Shown one piece after another: positions 1-6,897 of a stretch of DNA of 11,349 nucleotides. The DNA lies in the NCBI GenBank assembly GCA_029259835.1, contig JAJDEL010000892.1, positions 1-11,349 of the forward strand. Reading direction: 5' to 3'. The translations under genes and the position numbers were made by a program. Every line of letters starts with the position of its first letter. The first letter of the stretch is position 1. A model generated the notes under the pieces. It did not search any database. It worked only from the letters and a program-made list of their open reading frames with translations, and was not told the DNA's origin. This DNA comes from Planctomicrobium sp. Lineage in GTDB: Bacteria > Planctomycetota > Planctomycetia > Planctomycetales > Planctomycetaceae.

Positions 1-356
1 CGGAGCGGAAAGCCGCAGTTCCTTTCGATTCTCTGTCCATAAATTTAAGAATCTGCTGTCCCACAGCGACTCCGGTTTAAGGGCATTGAGAGAAGACGGC
101 TTAGGATGAACACTTTTGATGGCAACACTATCAGGATGCGACACCGGAGTCTCCGAAACTTTCCCAGAGAGAATTCGTCCGTTTCGCGGTTTGATACGTC
201 GTGTGAGTTGTATTGATGTATCCCGAATGGGACTATTTTTGATAACGATTTTCGGCGTGGAATTTTTAATCCTGCATGCTGTCATGCTGTTGACGTCGAA
301 ACGCATATCGTGTTCCACACTGTGGATTGTCGTGCCACGAGCAACCTTTTCAATTC
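1..356. other. Leader region without a recognisable gene
   Basis: No convincing gene is seen before the histidine kinase. The second plus frame is open from base 2 to a TGA at 107-109, which could be the last 35 codons of a gene entering from the left, but nothing in it is recognisable. On the minus strand an ATG at 40-38 runs off the edge after 13 codons. An 8-bp tandem repeat (CATGCTGT twice, 275-290) sits directly before TTGACG (290-295), which could be a -35 box, but no good -10 follows at normal spacing. The kinase promoter is presumably in this stretch. Confidence 0.4.
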
Positions 357-1718
357 ATGTTTCGAGTTCATCCCAAAGATACTGACAAAATCTATCGGCT
401 GGCAGTTGTTGGACTGCTGTTACTGAGTGTTGCAGCGCTCGCTGTGACGGTCTGGGTGATGGTCGATTTTTTGCGTGAACAATCTATCGTTGAAGAACTC
501 ATTCAGAAGTTACCCAACGACGCGAAAAGTTCGGCTGAAGCTCTAGCTGGTGAATTACGATGGCAGTTTCGGCTCACGATTTTGGTGGTGTTGAATGTTG
601 TCGTTACTGGTTTCGCCATTGTGCTGCTCTGGCGAGCATACCGTTCGTCGCAGGAATCGCTTCGCGATATCAAAACAGTGGCGGGTGATATCCTGGGCAG
701 TATGGACCAAGCTGTTATCACAACCGACTTAGCGGGTCATGTCACGAGCATTAATCGTCGCGGCCTGGAACTGTTGGCGCCGAAGACCGAATGTGTTGGG
801 CGTCCGCTTCAGGAGCTTTCAACAATTCCACTGCACGAATTTCTTACTGATTGGCTGGTTGAACGCTCCCTGACAATCGCGCGAGATATCCATTTGTCTA
901 AAAACGGTAGTACTCAAACTCTCCGAATTTTTTGTCAGTCGCTCAACGACTTCGAGGGCAACGAGATTGGCAACGTACTTCAGGTGCGTGATGTGTCAGA
1001 TCGTGTTCTAATCGAAGATCGCATGCGAAGGATGGAACGATACATGGGTCTGGGATCGCTCGCCGGTGGCCTGCATCATGAAATCAAGAATCCGCTGGCT
1101 GCATTGTCACTGCATGTTCAATTACTTGAAGAACAACTGGATAGTGGAGATGCATCGAACGAAATCCAACAGATGCTGGGGGTCATCAAAACCGAAGTCA
1201 CACGTATTGGTGGCGTGTTGGAAGGCTTTCGTGACTTTGCGTCCGTTGGTCAGCTATGCTTCGTTTCCGTGAATCTCGTCGACGTGATCGAACGACAAGT
1301 CAAGCTCCTAACACCTCGGGCAAAACAGCAATGTATCAAAATCACCATGCAGGCAGACGCTTCAATCGACAAGGTTCCGGTAGACCGAGTTCGTTTGGAA
1401 CAAGTTTTGCTAAACCTTCTCCTTAACGCGATGGAAGCGATGACGGACGGCGGGGAGCTTGCCATCTCAATGTCCACAACACAAACAGCAGTCGAGATTG
1501 AGGTGACTGATACCGGTTGCGGCATCCCTGAAAATTTGCAGGACAAAGTTTTCGACCCCTATTTTACCACTAAAGGCGAAGGAACAGGGCTCGGTCTCGC
1601 AATTTGTGACAAAATTATACGGCAACATCACGGAAGTCTCGAATTCCAGACGTCTCCAGATGGAACGACCTTCCAGTTGACACTACCAACAACTCAGAAA
1701 TCTGACGAGGCACATTAG
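357..1718 (+). CDS. Membrane-bound sensor histidine kinase, NtrB-like, with PAS domain
   Basis: A 453-residue sensor kinase that autophosphorylates on histidine and passes phosphate to the response regulator encoded next to it. Two membrane helices (about residues 13-36 and 71-93) flank a short 35-residue outer loop. A PAS-like domain follows (about 105-215), so the signal may be sensed at the membrane or in the cytoplasm. The HisKA H-box contains HEIKNP with the phospho-acceptor His241. The ATPase part shows an N-box (LNLLLNAMEAM, 352-362), G1 (DTGCGIP, 385-391), F box (FDPYFTTK, 399-406) and G2 (GTGLGLAI, 409-416), so it looks active. The start chosen is ATG 357; an in-frame TTG at 327 would add ten unlikely residues. 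The TAG stop lies 9 nt before the regulator gene, so the two form an operon. The ligand is unknown. Confidence 0.93.
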   Translation: MFRVHPKDTDKIYRLAVVGLLLLSVAALAVTVWVMVDFLREQSIVEELIQKLPNDAKSSAEALAGELRWQFRLTILVVLNVVVTGFAIVLLWRAYRSSQESLRDIKTVAGDILGSMDQAVITTDLAGHVTSINRRGLELLAPKTECVGRPLQELSTIPLHEFLTDWLVERSLTIARDIHLSKNGSTQTLRIFCQSLNDFEGNEIGNVLQVRDVSDRVLIEDRMRRMERYMGLGSLAGGLHHEIKNPLAALSLHVQLLEEQLDSGDASNEIQQMLGVIKTEVTRIGGVLEGFRDFASVGQLCFVSVNLVDVIERQVKLLTPRAKQQCIKITMQADASIDKVPVDRVRLEQVLLNLLLNAMEAMTDGGELAISMSTTQTAVEIEVTDTGCGIPENLQDKVFDPYFTTKGEGTGLGLAICDKIIRQHHGSLEFQTSPDGTTFQLTLPTTQKSDEAH

Positions 1719-1727
1719 ACGGACCAA

Positions 1728-3086
1728 ATGGACGAAGAATTTCACATCCTGATTGTAGACGATGAACCCAACATTCGGTCAGGGCTGGCTAAGGGGCTCA
1801 AGCAGGAGGCTGATTACATTGAAACGGCTGGCACGGTCAACGAGGCACTTGATAAATTCGACTCAGGTGCATTTCAGCTTGTAATCGCTGACGTTCGTCT
1901 CCCCGGCGATCGCGGCGGACTCGAACTGGTTTCGCTCGTCCAGCAAAGGAAGCCAAACACCACTGTCATTGTCATCACTGCTCACGGTACGGTGGAAACC
2001 GCCGTTGATGCGATGAGACGCGGTGCATTTGACTTCATCACCAAGCCGGTTGACCTGAACTTGATTCGCCAGCAGGTCGCTAAAGCGGCCAAACACCACC
2101 GTTTGCAGGTCGAGAACCGTCAGTTAAAAGAAAAACTCGCAGAAGCCGGAGAAATTACTGGAATCGTTGGCAACTGCCGAGCGCTGACGGAACTTCTCAC
2201 GCAAATACGACAAATAGCAGACACCGATGCGACGGTTCTAATTCGTGGGGAAAGCGGAACCGGTAAAGAGTTGATTGCTCGTGCGATTCATGATTTCAGC
2301 GCTCGTTCAACTGGCCCATTCATCGCCGTCAATCTCGGCGCCCTTCCAGAAACACTGCTTGAAAGTGAACTCTTCGGTCACGAGAAAGGATCATTCACTG
2401 GTGCATCCCGCCAGAAGCCGGGTTGCTTCGAACAGTCCGCTGGCGGAACCCTTTTCCTTGATGAACTCACTGAGATTCCAGCCAAGAGTCAGGTCGACTT
2501 GCTTCGAGTTCTGGAAACCGGGCAGTATGCTCGCGTTGGCGGCGAAGAATCGCTTCAGTCTGATGCACGAATCGTATCTGCGACCAATCGCGACATTGCA
2601 CATCTGGTTGAAGATGGAGAATTCCGCGAAGACCTTTTCTACCGGCTGAACATCGTCCCTATTGAAGTTCCACCACTGCGTCAGCGCCGTGATGACATTC
2701 CCATTTTGGTGGATCACTTTCTGGATCACTTTTGCTCGCGTCATCGCCGGACCGAAAAAACAATTAATGTGGACGCTATGGCCGTTCTGATCGGTGCAAG
2801 TTGGCCGGGAAACGTTCGGCAGCTACGCAATGTCATAGAGCGGCTTGTCGTCACGGTGACAAGTGATGTGATCACGGCATCCGATCTACCGAATGAACTG
2901 ACAACAAAGGCCGGAATCGTTGAAGGCAGAGTACGATCACTCGCAGAAGTCGCGGAGGCCGCCGAGAAAAATGCCATTCAGTCAGCACTTGTTGCCAACG
3001 ACTTTCACCGTGAGCAAACTGCCAAGGTTCTCGGAGTCAGTGTTCGCACGCTGCATTACAAAATGAACCGTTACGGTTTGCACTAA
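1728..3086 (+). CDS. Sigma-54-dependent response regulator, NtrC family
   Basis: A 452-residue enhancer-binding activator with the three standard domains. The receiver (1-120) has acidic Asp11 and Asp12, phospho-acceptor Asp55, Thr84 and Lys106. The AAA+ domain (about 145-380) has Walker A GESGTGKE (174-181), the sigma-54-contacting loop as GSFTGA (221-226, an accepted variant of GAFTGA), Walker B LFLDE (242-246), the REDLFYRLN segment near 300-308 that carries the arginine finger, and WPGNVRQL (359-366). A Fis-type helix-turn-helix closes the protein (about 413-450). It should open promoters for RNA polymerase carrying sigma-54 when phosphorylated by the kinase encoded 9 nt upstream. All key residues are present. 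Its target genes cannot be told from this window. Part of its gene is duplicated at 5480-5813. Confidence 0.95.
   Translation: MDEEFHILIVDDEPNIRSGLAKGLKQEADYIETAGTVNEALDKFDSGAFQLVIADVRLPGDRGGLELVSLVQQRKPNTTVIVITAHGTVETAVDAMRRGAFDFITKPVDLNLIRQQVAKAAKHHRLQVENRQLKEKLAEAGEITGIVGNCRALTELLTQIRQIADTDATVLIRGESGTGKELIARAIHDFSARSTGPFIAVNLGALPETLLESELFGHEKGSFTGASRQKPGCFEQSAGGTLFLDELTEIPAKSQVDLLRVLETGQYARVGGEESLQSDARIVSATNRDIAHLVEDGEFREDLFYRLNIVPIEVPPLRQRRDDIPILVDHFLDHFCSRHRRTEKTINVDAMAVLIGASWPGNVRQLRNVIERLVVTVTSDVITASDLPNELTTKAGIVEGRVRSLAEVAEAAEKNAIQSALVANDFHREQTAKVLGVSVRTLHYKMNRYGLH
2077..2410 (+). repeat. Parent copy of a 334-bp duplicated segment
   Basis: This internal part of the response regulator gene matches 5480-5813 without gaps. 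I counted about 16 mismatches by eye, giving about 95% identity. It covers the receiver-to-AAA+ linker, Walker A and the GSFTGA loop. The similarity begins at TCGCTAAAG and ends at GGTGCATCCCG on both copies. Confidence 0.92.
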
Positions 3087-3094
3087 TCTACGAT

Positions 3095-3114
3095 CTGCAA
3101 ATCTTTGCAGTTTT
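3095..3114 (+). terminator. Possible terminator of the kinase-regulator operon
   Basis: Nine bases after the regulator stop codon, CTGCAA (3095-3100) and TTGCAG (3105-3110) can pair across a four-base loop and are followed by TTTT. The stem is short and A/T-rich in its upper part, so it would be a weak intrinsic terminator. Confidence 0.45.
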
Positions 3115-3190
3115 CTGTATCTGAAATTCTTCTCTTTCTCAACTATCGCTGCAAAATCGCTCGGGATTGTGCAAGACTTCCAGCAGCAAA

Positions 3191-3300
3191 ATTGGCTCGA
3201 CTGATATCGTGGACATCTGCAAAACACCAAACATTTCGAGAGCAGCCCTCTATCGCGATTTGAGTTTCAGCAAACCCGCTCTAGATTGAGAACGGGTTTG
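3191..3300 (+). pseudogene. Remnant of a serine recombinase C-terminus with trailing hairpin
   Basis: Read from about 3191 the frame gives IGSTDIVDICKTPNISRAAL followed by YRDL, the C-terminal helix-turn-helix of resolvase/invertase serine recombinases (family pattern roughly DI..(T)LGISR.TLYRYL). The catalytic domain is absent, and the frame runs on to a TGA at 3287-3289 because the usual stop after the last helix has been lost. CAAACCCG (3271-3278) pairs with CGGGTTTG (3293-3300), with three more pairs after one mismatch. The same arrangement recurs at 5853-6038 with about three-quarters identity over roughly 105 bp. It is non-functional as a recombinase. I am fairly sure of the family because both copies agree. 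Confidence 0.6.
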
Positions 3301-3454
3301 CCTAACTTACCGCTCGCTTTACGTCGTTTCGTTTGCTGAATGGGAAGAACAAAGCCTCGTCGCCTTAACTTCCATTTCGAATCGTTATGAATCTCGATTG
3401 ATTCTTCATCGCGCCGTTACTGAAACAGTAAAATTGATGGCTTGTGAGCAGTAA

Positions 3455-3720
3455 GTGACTGGCAATTGCCGCAACGAAAATCAGGATCGAATCGCCGATT
3501 GTCTGTTCGCAAGAAGCGTTATGGGCAACATCACTCCAGATGGCCACGACGAGGATCTTCCTGAAGGAATCGACAGTGCTCGCGCTGAAATGAGCACCTA
3601 CGACAACGAACATCCGAGGTGTAGCCAAATGTGGCAACGTTTGCCGACTTGGTCATCAACGATCATCAAGCACACTTTGCTCGCGTGGGCGATTGCCGGT
3701 TCTATCTGTCAGATTTCAAC
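3455..3720 (+). pseudogene. Frameshifted remnant of a PP2C-type serine/threonine phosphatase
   Basis: One frame starting at GTG 3455 gives TGNCRNENQDRIADCLF, matching the N-terminus of bacterial PP2C phosphatases (G..R..NQDR), where the Asp binds a catalytic metal. After about 3630 the neighbouring frame gives ATFADLVINDHQAHFARVGD followed by CRFYLSDF, matching the PP2C strand pair and hallmark (GTT...V..VGDSR.YL). The two parts belong to one ancestral protein separated by a frameshift near 3625-3632. The DGMGG metal-binding motif that should lie between them is missing, as is everything after the VGD strand. The enzyme therefore cannot be made. The assignment rests on these two motif blocks in the right order and spacing. 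Confidence 0.55.
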
Positions 3721-3877
3721 ACTATCTCTATGCCAGGATGGGTCGCTCTAATTGTTGTCGTGGAAGCCGTCAGAGCCCTGCAGTACGCTCTCTGCCCGGC
3801 TATCGAGTCGATATCAAAGTCGTTCACGCTGACGAGGGTCAAATTTAGGCGAATTGCGTTACAGAAAAGTCGAAAAA
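3721..3877. other. Region between the phosphatase remnant and the ATPase gene
   Basis: No recognised gene. A 36-codon plus-strand frame from ATG 3738 to TAG 3846-3848 ends in GYRVDIKVVHADEGQI, which reads like protein but matches nothing I know. It may be another relic. The convergent ATPase gene ends at 3878, and I see no clear terminator for it. Confidence 0.3.
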
Positions 3878-5128
3878 TCAGAATTGGCCACTCTGTGTCG
3901 TTAGGATCGAATACATTTCTTCCACCGTTGTCCGGCCGCAGGCGAAAGCCACTTCAGCGGAAGTGGAAAGGCTGAGCATTCCATTTTCCATGGCGAGTTT
4001 GCTCACAGCACTTGGCGACTCCCCGTTGCGGATAAGTTCTCGAAGCTCAGGCGTTACTTCGAGAACCTCAAAGATCCCGGTGAGTCCGCGATAACCGCGT
4101 TGATTGCACTGCTCGCAGCCCTTGCGTTGCCGTGGATGCGGCTCAAAACTCTCACCCATCACTGCTTTCGCGGCTTCAAGGGAGAACCCTGCGGGAACAT
4201 CGACTGCCTCAGCACAGGCAGGACAGGGGGTGTGAAGCATATCTTGCGCGATGACCGCGTTGATCGCTCCGGCCAGTACATGTGGATTTACGCCGAGCTG
4301 TAACAGACTGAAGATTGTCTGTGCTGCCGTTGGAGCGTGGACAGTTGCAAAGACCAGATGTCCTGACGTTGCCGCCTGAACAGCCACCTCCGCCGTCTCG
4401 GGGTCACGGATTTCACCAACCATAATGACGTCAGGAGCGTGCCGCAGGAGAGCCCTCAATAGGTCTGGGAAATCCTGCCCATGAGCCGAATCCACCTGCG
4501 ACTGGAACACGCCTGGAATTTCACATTCGACGGGGTCTTCCAGCGTGTTAATCTTACGAGTTCCATCATTCAGTTTCTTGAGAATCGAGTAGAGCGTCGT
4601 CGTTTTTCCACTTCCCGTTCTGCCGCTGACGAGAATCAGTCCACTGCGCCGATGAATGAGTTCTTCAACGCATTCGCACTGATCAGGAAGCATTCCGAGG
4701 CTTTCCAGATTAACTAAACGAAAACGACCGTCCAGAATCCGAATTGCGAGTTCCTCGCCAAAAAAAGTCGGCATGATGCTGACTCGCATGTCGATCGGAC
4801 TGTCGCCATCGTGGATGAGAATGCGTCCATCCACCGGGTGCTTGTGGTCGGACACAGGATTGCGGCACAAAATGTTGACGTAATTTATGAAATGGACACC
4901 CCAGTCGCGTTCGACCTGACCCAGCTCATACAACACACCATCGCACCGCATGAACACCCGGAATCCATCCCGGTTGGCTGCGCAGAAGAAGTCCGTTGCT
5001 CGTCGGTTTGCGGCGTACTCTATCAGCGTTTCAAAGCAAACAGACATTGGTGAAGCATGATCAACAAGCTGCGTCAAAATTGTGGCATCGGTCGCAGCAG
5101 TCGGCTCAGTTGTGGTTGTGTCATTCAT
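3878..5128 (-). CDS. GspE/PilB-type secretion ATPase (short form, with zinc-binding cysteines)
   Basis: A 416-residue hexameric ATPase of the type II secretion / type IV pilus family, which works at the cytoplasmic face of the inner membrane. Motifs appear in the family order: Walker A GRTGSGKTTT (169-178), Asp box (about 194-201, LEDPVE), Walker B with DVIMVGEIRD (233-242) and the His box ATSGHLVFATVHAPTA (253-268). A tetracysteine site follows, CPAC (302-305) and CEQC (338-341), typical of GspE/PilB and absent from the retraction ATPase PilT. About 30 low-complexity Thr/Ala-rich residues precede the N2-like domain. The N1 (MshEN-like) domain of full-length 500-570-residue members is missing, so docking to a GspL-like partner may differ. 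ATG at 5128 is the only good start. No other secretion gene is nearby. It converges on the relics to its left. Confidence 0.9.
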   Translation of the reverse strand: MNDTTTTEPTAATDATILTQLVDHASPMSVCFETLIEYAANRRATDFFCAANRDGFRVFMRCDGVLYELGQVERDWGVHFINYVNILCRNPVSDHKHPVDGRILIHDGDSPIDMRVSIMPTFFGEELAIRILDGRFRLVNLESLGMLPDQCECVEELIHRRSGLILVSGRTGSGKTTTLYSILKKLNDGTRKINTLEDPVECEIPGVFQSQVDSAHGQDFPDLLRALLRHAPDVIMVGEIRDPETAEVAVQAATSGHLVFATVHAPTAAQTIFSLLQLGVNPHVLAGAINAVIAQDMLHTPCPACAEAVDVPAGFSLEAAKAVMGESFEPHPRQRKGCEQCNQRGYRGLTGIFEVLEVTPELRELIRNGESPSAVSKLAMENGMLSLSTSAEVAFACGRTTVEEMYSILTTQSGQF

Positions 5129-5157
5129 CGATAGTGGTTTCCTGTGAGGTGATGGTG

Positions 5158-5331
5158 CTACACCAATCCAGCCAAGTGCAGCGCGTGGGCAGCAAGCTCT
5201 ATTGTCCTGGATACGAGAACGGGGGGTGCGAAGATGAGGAAGGGGGCAGTATCAACCATCACCACTACGACAGTGATCGCAACGATTGCCTGAGCCAACG
5301 AAAAGACAAACGCGCCAAGGGGTCGCAACAT
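5158..5331 (-). CDS. Possible small hydrophobic protein upstream of the secretion ATPase
   Basis: A 57-codon minus-strand frame starting at ATG 5331 and ending at TAG 5158, 29 nt before the ATPase start. The product is mostly hydrophobic, with one strong membrane-spanning segment (about residues 8-26, containing AIVAITVVVVMV) and a second apolar stretch around 29-40. The frame is open for 19 further codons upstream without an ATG. It might be a small membrane partner of the ATPase, the 3' end of a lost gene, or chance. I do not recognise a family and no clear ribosome-binding site is seen. Confidence 0.28.
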   Translation of the reverse strand: MLRPLGAFVFSLAQAIVAITVVVVMVDTAPFLIFAPPVLVSRTIELAAHALHLAGLV

Positions 5332-5479
5332 GTTTGCGGCTGTTGCCCCGCCCAGGTTGAACTGTGAAAAAGCTTGCTGGAATGGAGATTAATCGGCTCG
5401 ATTCAACGTTTAGCAATTGTCGTGCCACTCAAGAAAGCCCCGAGTTGCTCACGAGTACATACCAAATTTTCTCTTCGAC

Positions 5480-5813
5480 TCGCTAAAGCGGTCAAACACC
5501 ACCGTTTGCAGGCCGAGAACCGCCAGTTAAAAGAAAAACTCGCAGAAGCCGGAGAAATTAATGGAATCGTTGACAACTGCCGAGCGCTGACGGGACTTCT
5601 CACGCAAATACGGCAAGTGGCAGGCACCGATGCGACGGTTCTAATTCGTGGGGAAAGCGGAACCGGCAAAGAGTTGATTGCTCGTGCGATTCATGACTTC
5701 AGCACTCGTTCAACTGGCCCATTCATCGCCGTCAATCTCGGCGCCCTTCCAGAAACACTGCTTGAAAGTGAACTCTTCGGTCACGAGAAAGGATCATTTA
5801 TCGGTGCATCCCG
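5480..5813 (+). repeat. Second copy of the 334-bp duplicated segment
   Basis: Direct repeat of 2077-2410 at a constant offset of 3403 bp. No insertions or deletions are seen, and about 16 substitutions were counted by eye. The secretion ATPase gene and two relics lie between the copies. Confidence 0.92.
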
Positions 5814-5820
5814 TTTTTGA
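5480..5820 (+). pseudogene. Truncated copy of the NtrC-type regulator gene
   Basis: Bases 5480-5813 copy 2077-2410 of the intact regulator gene (about 95% identity, no gaps). The copy encodes the linker helix, Walker A (GESGTGKE) and the sigma-54-contacting loop, then reads into a stop at 5818-5820 after SRF. It lacks the receiver, Walker B, the arginine finger and the DNA-binding domain. The frame extends upstream to a TTG at 5374 through unrelated sequence, so any product would carry about 36 foreign residues at its N-terminus. The loop has changed from GSFTGA to GSFIGA; this Thr is needed for sigma-54 contact in studied activators. The fragment cannot act as an activator. Most differences from the parent are silent or conservative. 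Confidence 0.9.
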
Positions 5821-5852
5821 CCAATGTCTACCAAACACTGGCACCGTTATAA

Positions 5853-6011
5853 GGGGCAGGTCAATTAGGTGGACGACGCAAGATCGAAGCAGTCAACTCG
5901 AAAGTGCTGACCGCGAAAGCTCTGCATCGTGATCGCTCGATGGATATTGTGGACATCTGTAAAACGCTGAAAATTTCGTGGACAACCTTGTATCGTTACC
6001 TGAACTTGTAA
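5853..6011 (+). pseudogene. C-terminal fragment of a serine recombinase (resolvase family)
   Basis: The frame 5853-6011 reads GAGQLGGRRKIEAV, then a linker with VLTAKALHRDRSM, then DIVDICKTLKISWTTLYRYL and NL before TAA (6009-6011). This is the classic end of Tn3-resolvase/DNA-invertase proteins: the basic GGR(R/P)K hinge followed by the helix-turn-helix that binds the recombination site. No start codon is present, and an in-frame TAA at 5850-5852 cuts it from upstream sequence that could still be a mutated part of the linker (QTLAPL). The catalytic Ser domain is gone. It is better preserved than the copy at 3191-3300, including the genuine stop codon. About 50 residues of DNA-binding domain remain. 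Confidence 0.75.
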
Positions 6012-6038
6012 AAACCCGCTCTCGAATGAGAACGGGTT
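6012..6038 (-). terminator. Intrinsic terminator of the minus-strand three-gene operon
   Basis: AACCCG (6013-6018) pairs with CGGGTT (6033-6038). After one C/A mismatch TCTC (6020-6023) pairs with GAGA (6028-6031) around a GAAT loop. On the minus strand the hairpin is followed by a run of five T (GCGGGTTTTTAC), 12 bases beyond the stop of the last operon gene at 6050. The same hairpin core follows the other recombinase remnant at 3271-3300, but there without a T run. Confidence 0.72.
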
Positions 6039-6049
6039 CGGTCTGAGGG

Positions 6050-6421
6050 TTAGGCACAATGAGGACATCGGCCATGTTCTTCCGGGAATTGAAGGTGAGG
6101 GGTGACTTCGCAACACCAGTTGTGGCGATCATCTTTGCCATCAAGGGTGTGTTGAATGAAACTCAGGAGTTTCTGTTCATCGCACCAGCTGACAGTGATC
6201 GATTCCACCTGAACAAGCTCTCCGCTTAGCTCGTGCCGGTTGATGACAGCGTATTCTTGTGCGTTGTCCGGTGACGTTGAATCGTTCAGCCAGGCATACT
6301 TCGGATGACCATCAATTTGAAAAGCCATACAGCAGCACCATGTCATCTCCGTAAGCTTCTCTGCGAAGTCTTGCGGTGTTTCGACGGATGCGACACACCA
6401 AGTTCTGTCCACGTGCAACAT
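6050..6421 (-). CDS. Uncharacterised conserved-looking protein, third gene of the operon
   Basis: A 123-residue, probably cytoplasmic protein with no signal peptide or membrane segment. It has several Trp and Cys residues (CCC near residue 29, WCDEQK near 80, and a final HGRCPHCA that could bind metal). The segment DNAQEYAVINRHELSGELVQ followed by VESITVSW resembles small proteins I associate with planctomycete integrative elements, but I cannot name a domain. The start is ATG 6421, which overlaps the upstream stop codon by one base (TGATG), a sign of coupled translation. It is the last gene of the operon, ending just before the terminator. Confidence 0.72.
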   Translation of the reverse strand: MLHVDRTWCVASVETPQDFAEKLTEMTWCCCMAFQIDGHPKYAWLNDSTSPDNAQEYAVINRHELSGELVQVESITVSWCDEQKLLSFIQHTLDGKDDRHNWCCEVTPHLQFPEEHGRCPHCA

Positions 6422-6687
6422 CAGTCGCCTCCTTTCAGCTTCGTGTTGGCCTTTCGTTTCTCACGACGCTTCTGGATGTTATCGACCTTATTGGCGACGA
6501 CGAGACAGACAAAGGATGCAATCGTTCGGTGCCATTCGGTGCCGAGTGTTTCTTCTCCAATCGTCACTGGCGGGAAGCCACGTTTGCGAATCCATTCGTG
6601 CAGGGAATCAGCAAGTTCCTTCGCTTCTTCCCAGTGTTTGCATCTCAGTGCAATGAGGAGGTCATTCCAGGTTTGTTGAGGATCCAT
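6421..6687 (-). CDS. Uncharacterised small helical protein, second gene of the operon
   Basis: An 88-residue soluble protein that begins with a Trp-rich amphipathic stretch (TWNDLLIALRCKHWEEAKEL) and ends in a strongly basic tail (KRREKRKANTKLKGGD). It is likely mostly helical. The basic tail could bind nucleic acid, which is inference only. It starts three bases after the stop of the zinc-ribbon gene and overlaps the next gene by one base. That packing is the best evidence that the frame is real; no known family is recognised. Confidence 0.7.
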   Translation of the reverse strand: MDPQQTWNDLLIALRCKHWEEAKELADSLHEWIRKRGFPPVTIGEETLGTEWHRTIASFVCLVVANKVDNIQKRREKRKANTKLKGGD

Positions 6688-6690
6688 GGT

Positions 6691-6897
6691 TTACTCCCAT
6701 GCTTCGTGACCGGAGGCAGCCATGACCTGGGGCCAATACTTAATGCCTCCATCTTCAAATGCATCGATTTCAACTGTGTAGGAATCGCAGCATTCTTCGT
6801 TCGTACACTCGACATCCATCGTTGCGTCATCGGCAGCGACGATTTTGAGTTGGCTACCGCAGCTTCGGCATTGCCCGTCGATCAAATCGACTAACAT
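6691..6897 (-). CDS. Small zinc-ribbon-like protein, first gene of the operon
   Basis: A 68-residue acidic protein. CRSC (Cys10, Cys13) and CTNEECC (Cys31, Cys36, Cys37) are placed as in a two-knuckle zinc ribbon, and the remainder is rich in Asp and Glu. ATG 6897 is preceded at about seven bases by AGGAG, one of the few strong ribosome-binding sites in the window; an out-of-frame ATG four bases earlier is ignored. It leads a tightly packed trio ending at the terminator at 6012-6038. Small zinc ribbons on mobile elements are often DNA- or protein-binding adaptors, but nothing here fixes its role. Confidence 0.75.
   Translation of the reverse strand: MLVDLIDGQCRSCGSQLKIVAADDATMDVECTNEECCDSYTVEIDAFEDGGIKYWPQVMAASGHEAWE

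Noticed and set aside
327..356. TTG 327 as start of the histidine kinase
   Set aside because: ATG 357 in the same frame is a better start and leaves a normal N-terminus before the first membrane helix.
1820..1845. TGGCACG resembling a sigma-54 -24 element
   Set aside because: No TTGC -12 element follows at the required spacing, and it lies within the coding region of the regulator.
4996..5367. A 123-codon plus-strand frame across the start of the secretion ATPase
   Set aside because: It overlaps the well-supported ATPase gene on the opposite strand and its product has no protein-like pattern.
5431..5443. 13-bp match between ATTGTCGTGCCAC here and the kinase leader near 326-338
   Set aside because: One exact match of this length is expected by chance in a window of this size, and the similarity does not extend.
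5374..5479. Frame upstream of the regulator fragment starting at TTG 5374
   Set aside because: The 35 codons are unrelated to any receiver domain and have no start signal; only the duplicated part from 5480 is meaningful.
6376..6894. A 172-codon plus-strand frame over the three-gene operon
   Set aside because: It lies antisense to three tightly coupled frames with a good ribosome-binding site and terminator; it is the shadow of those genes.
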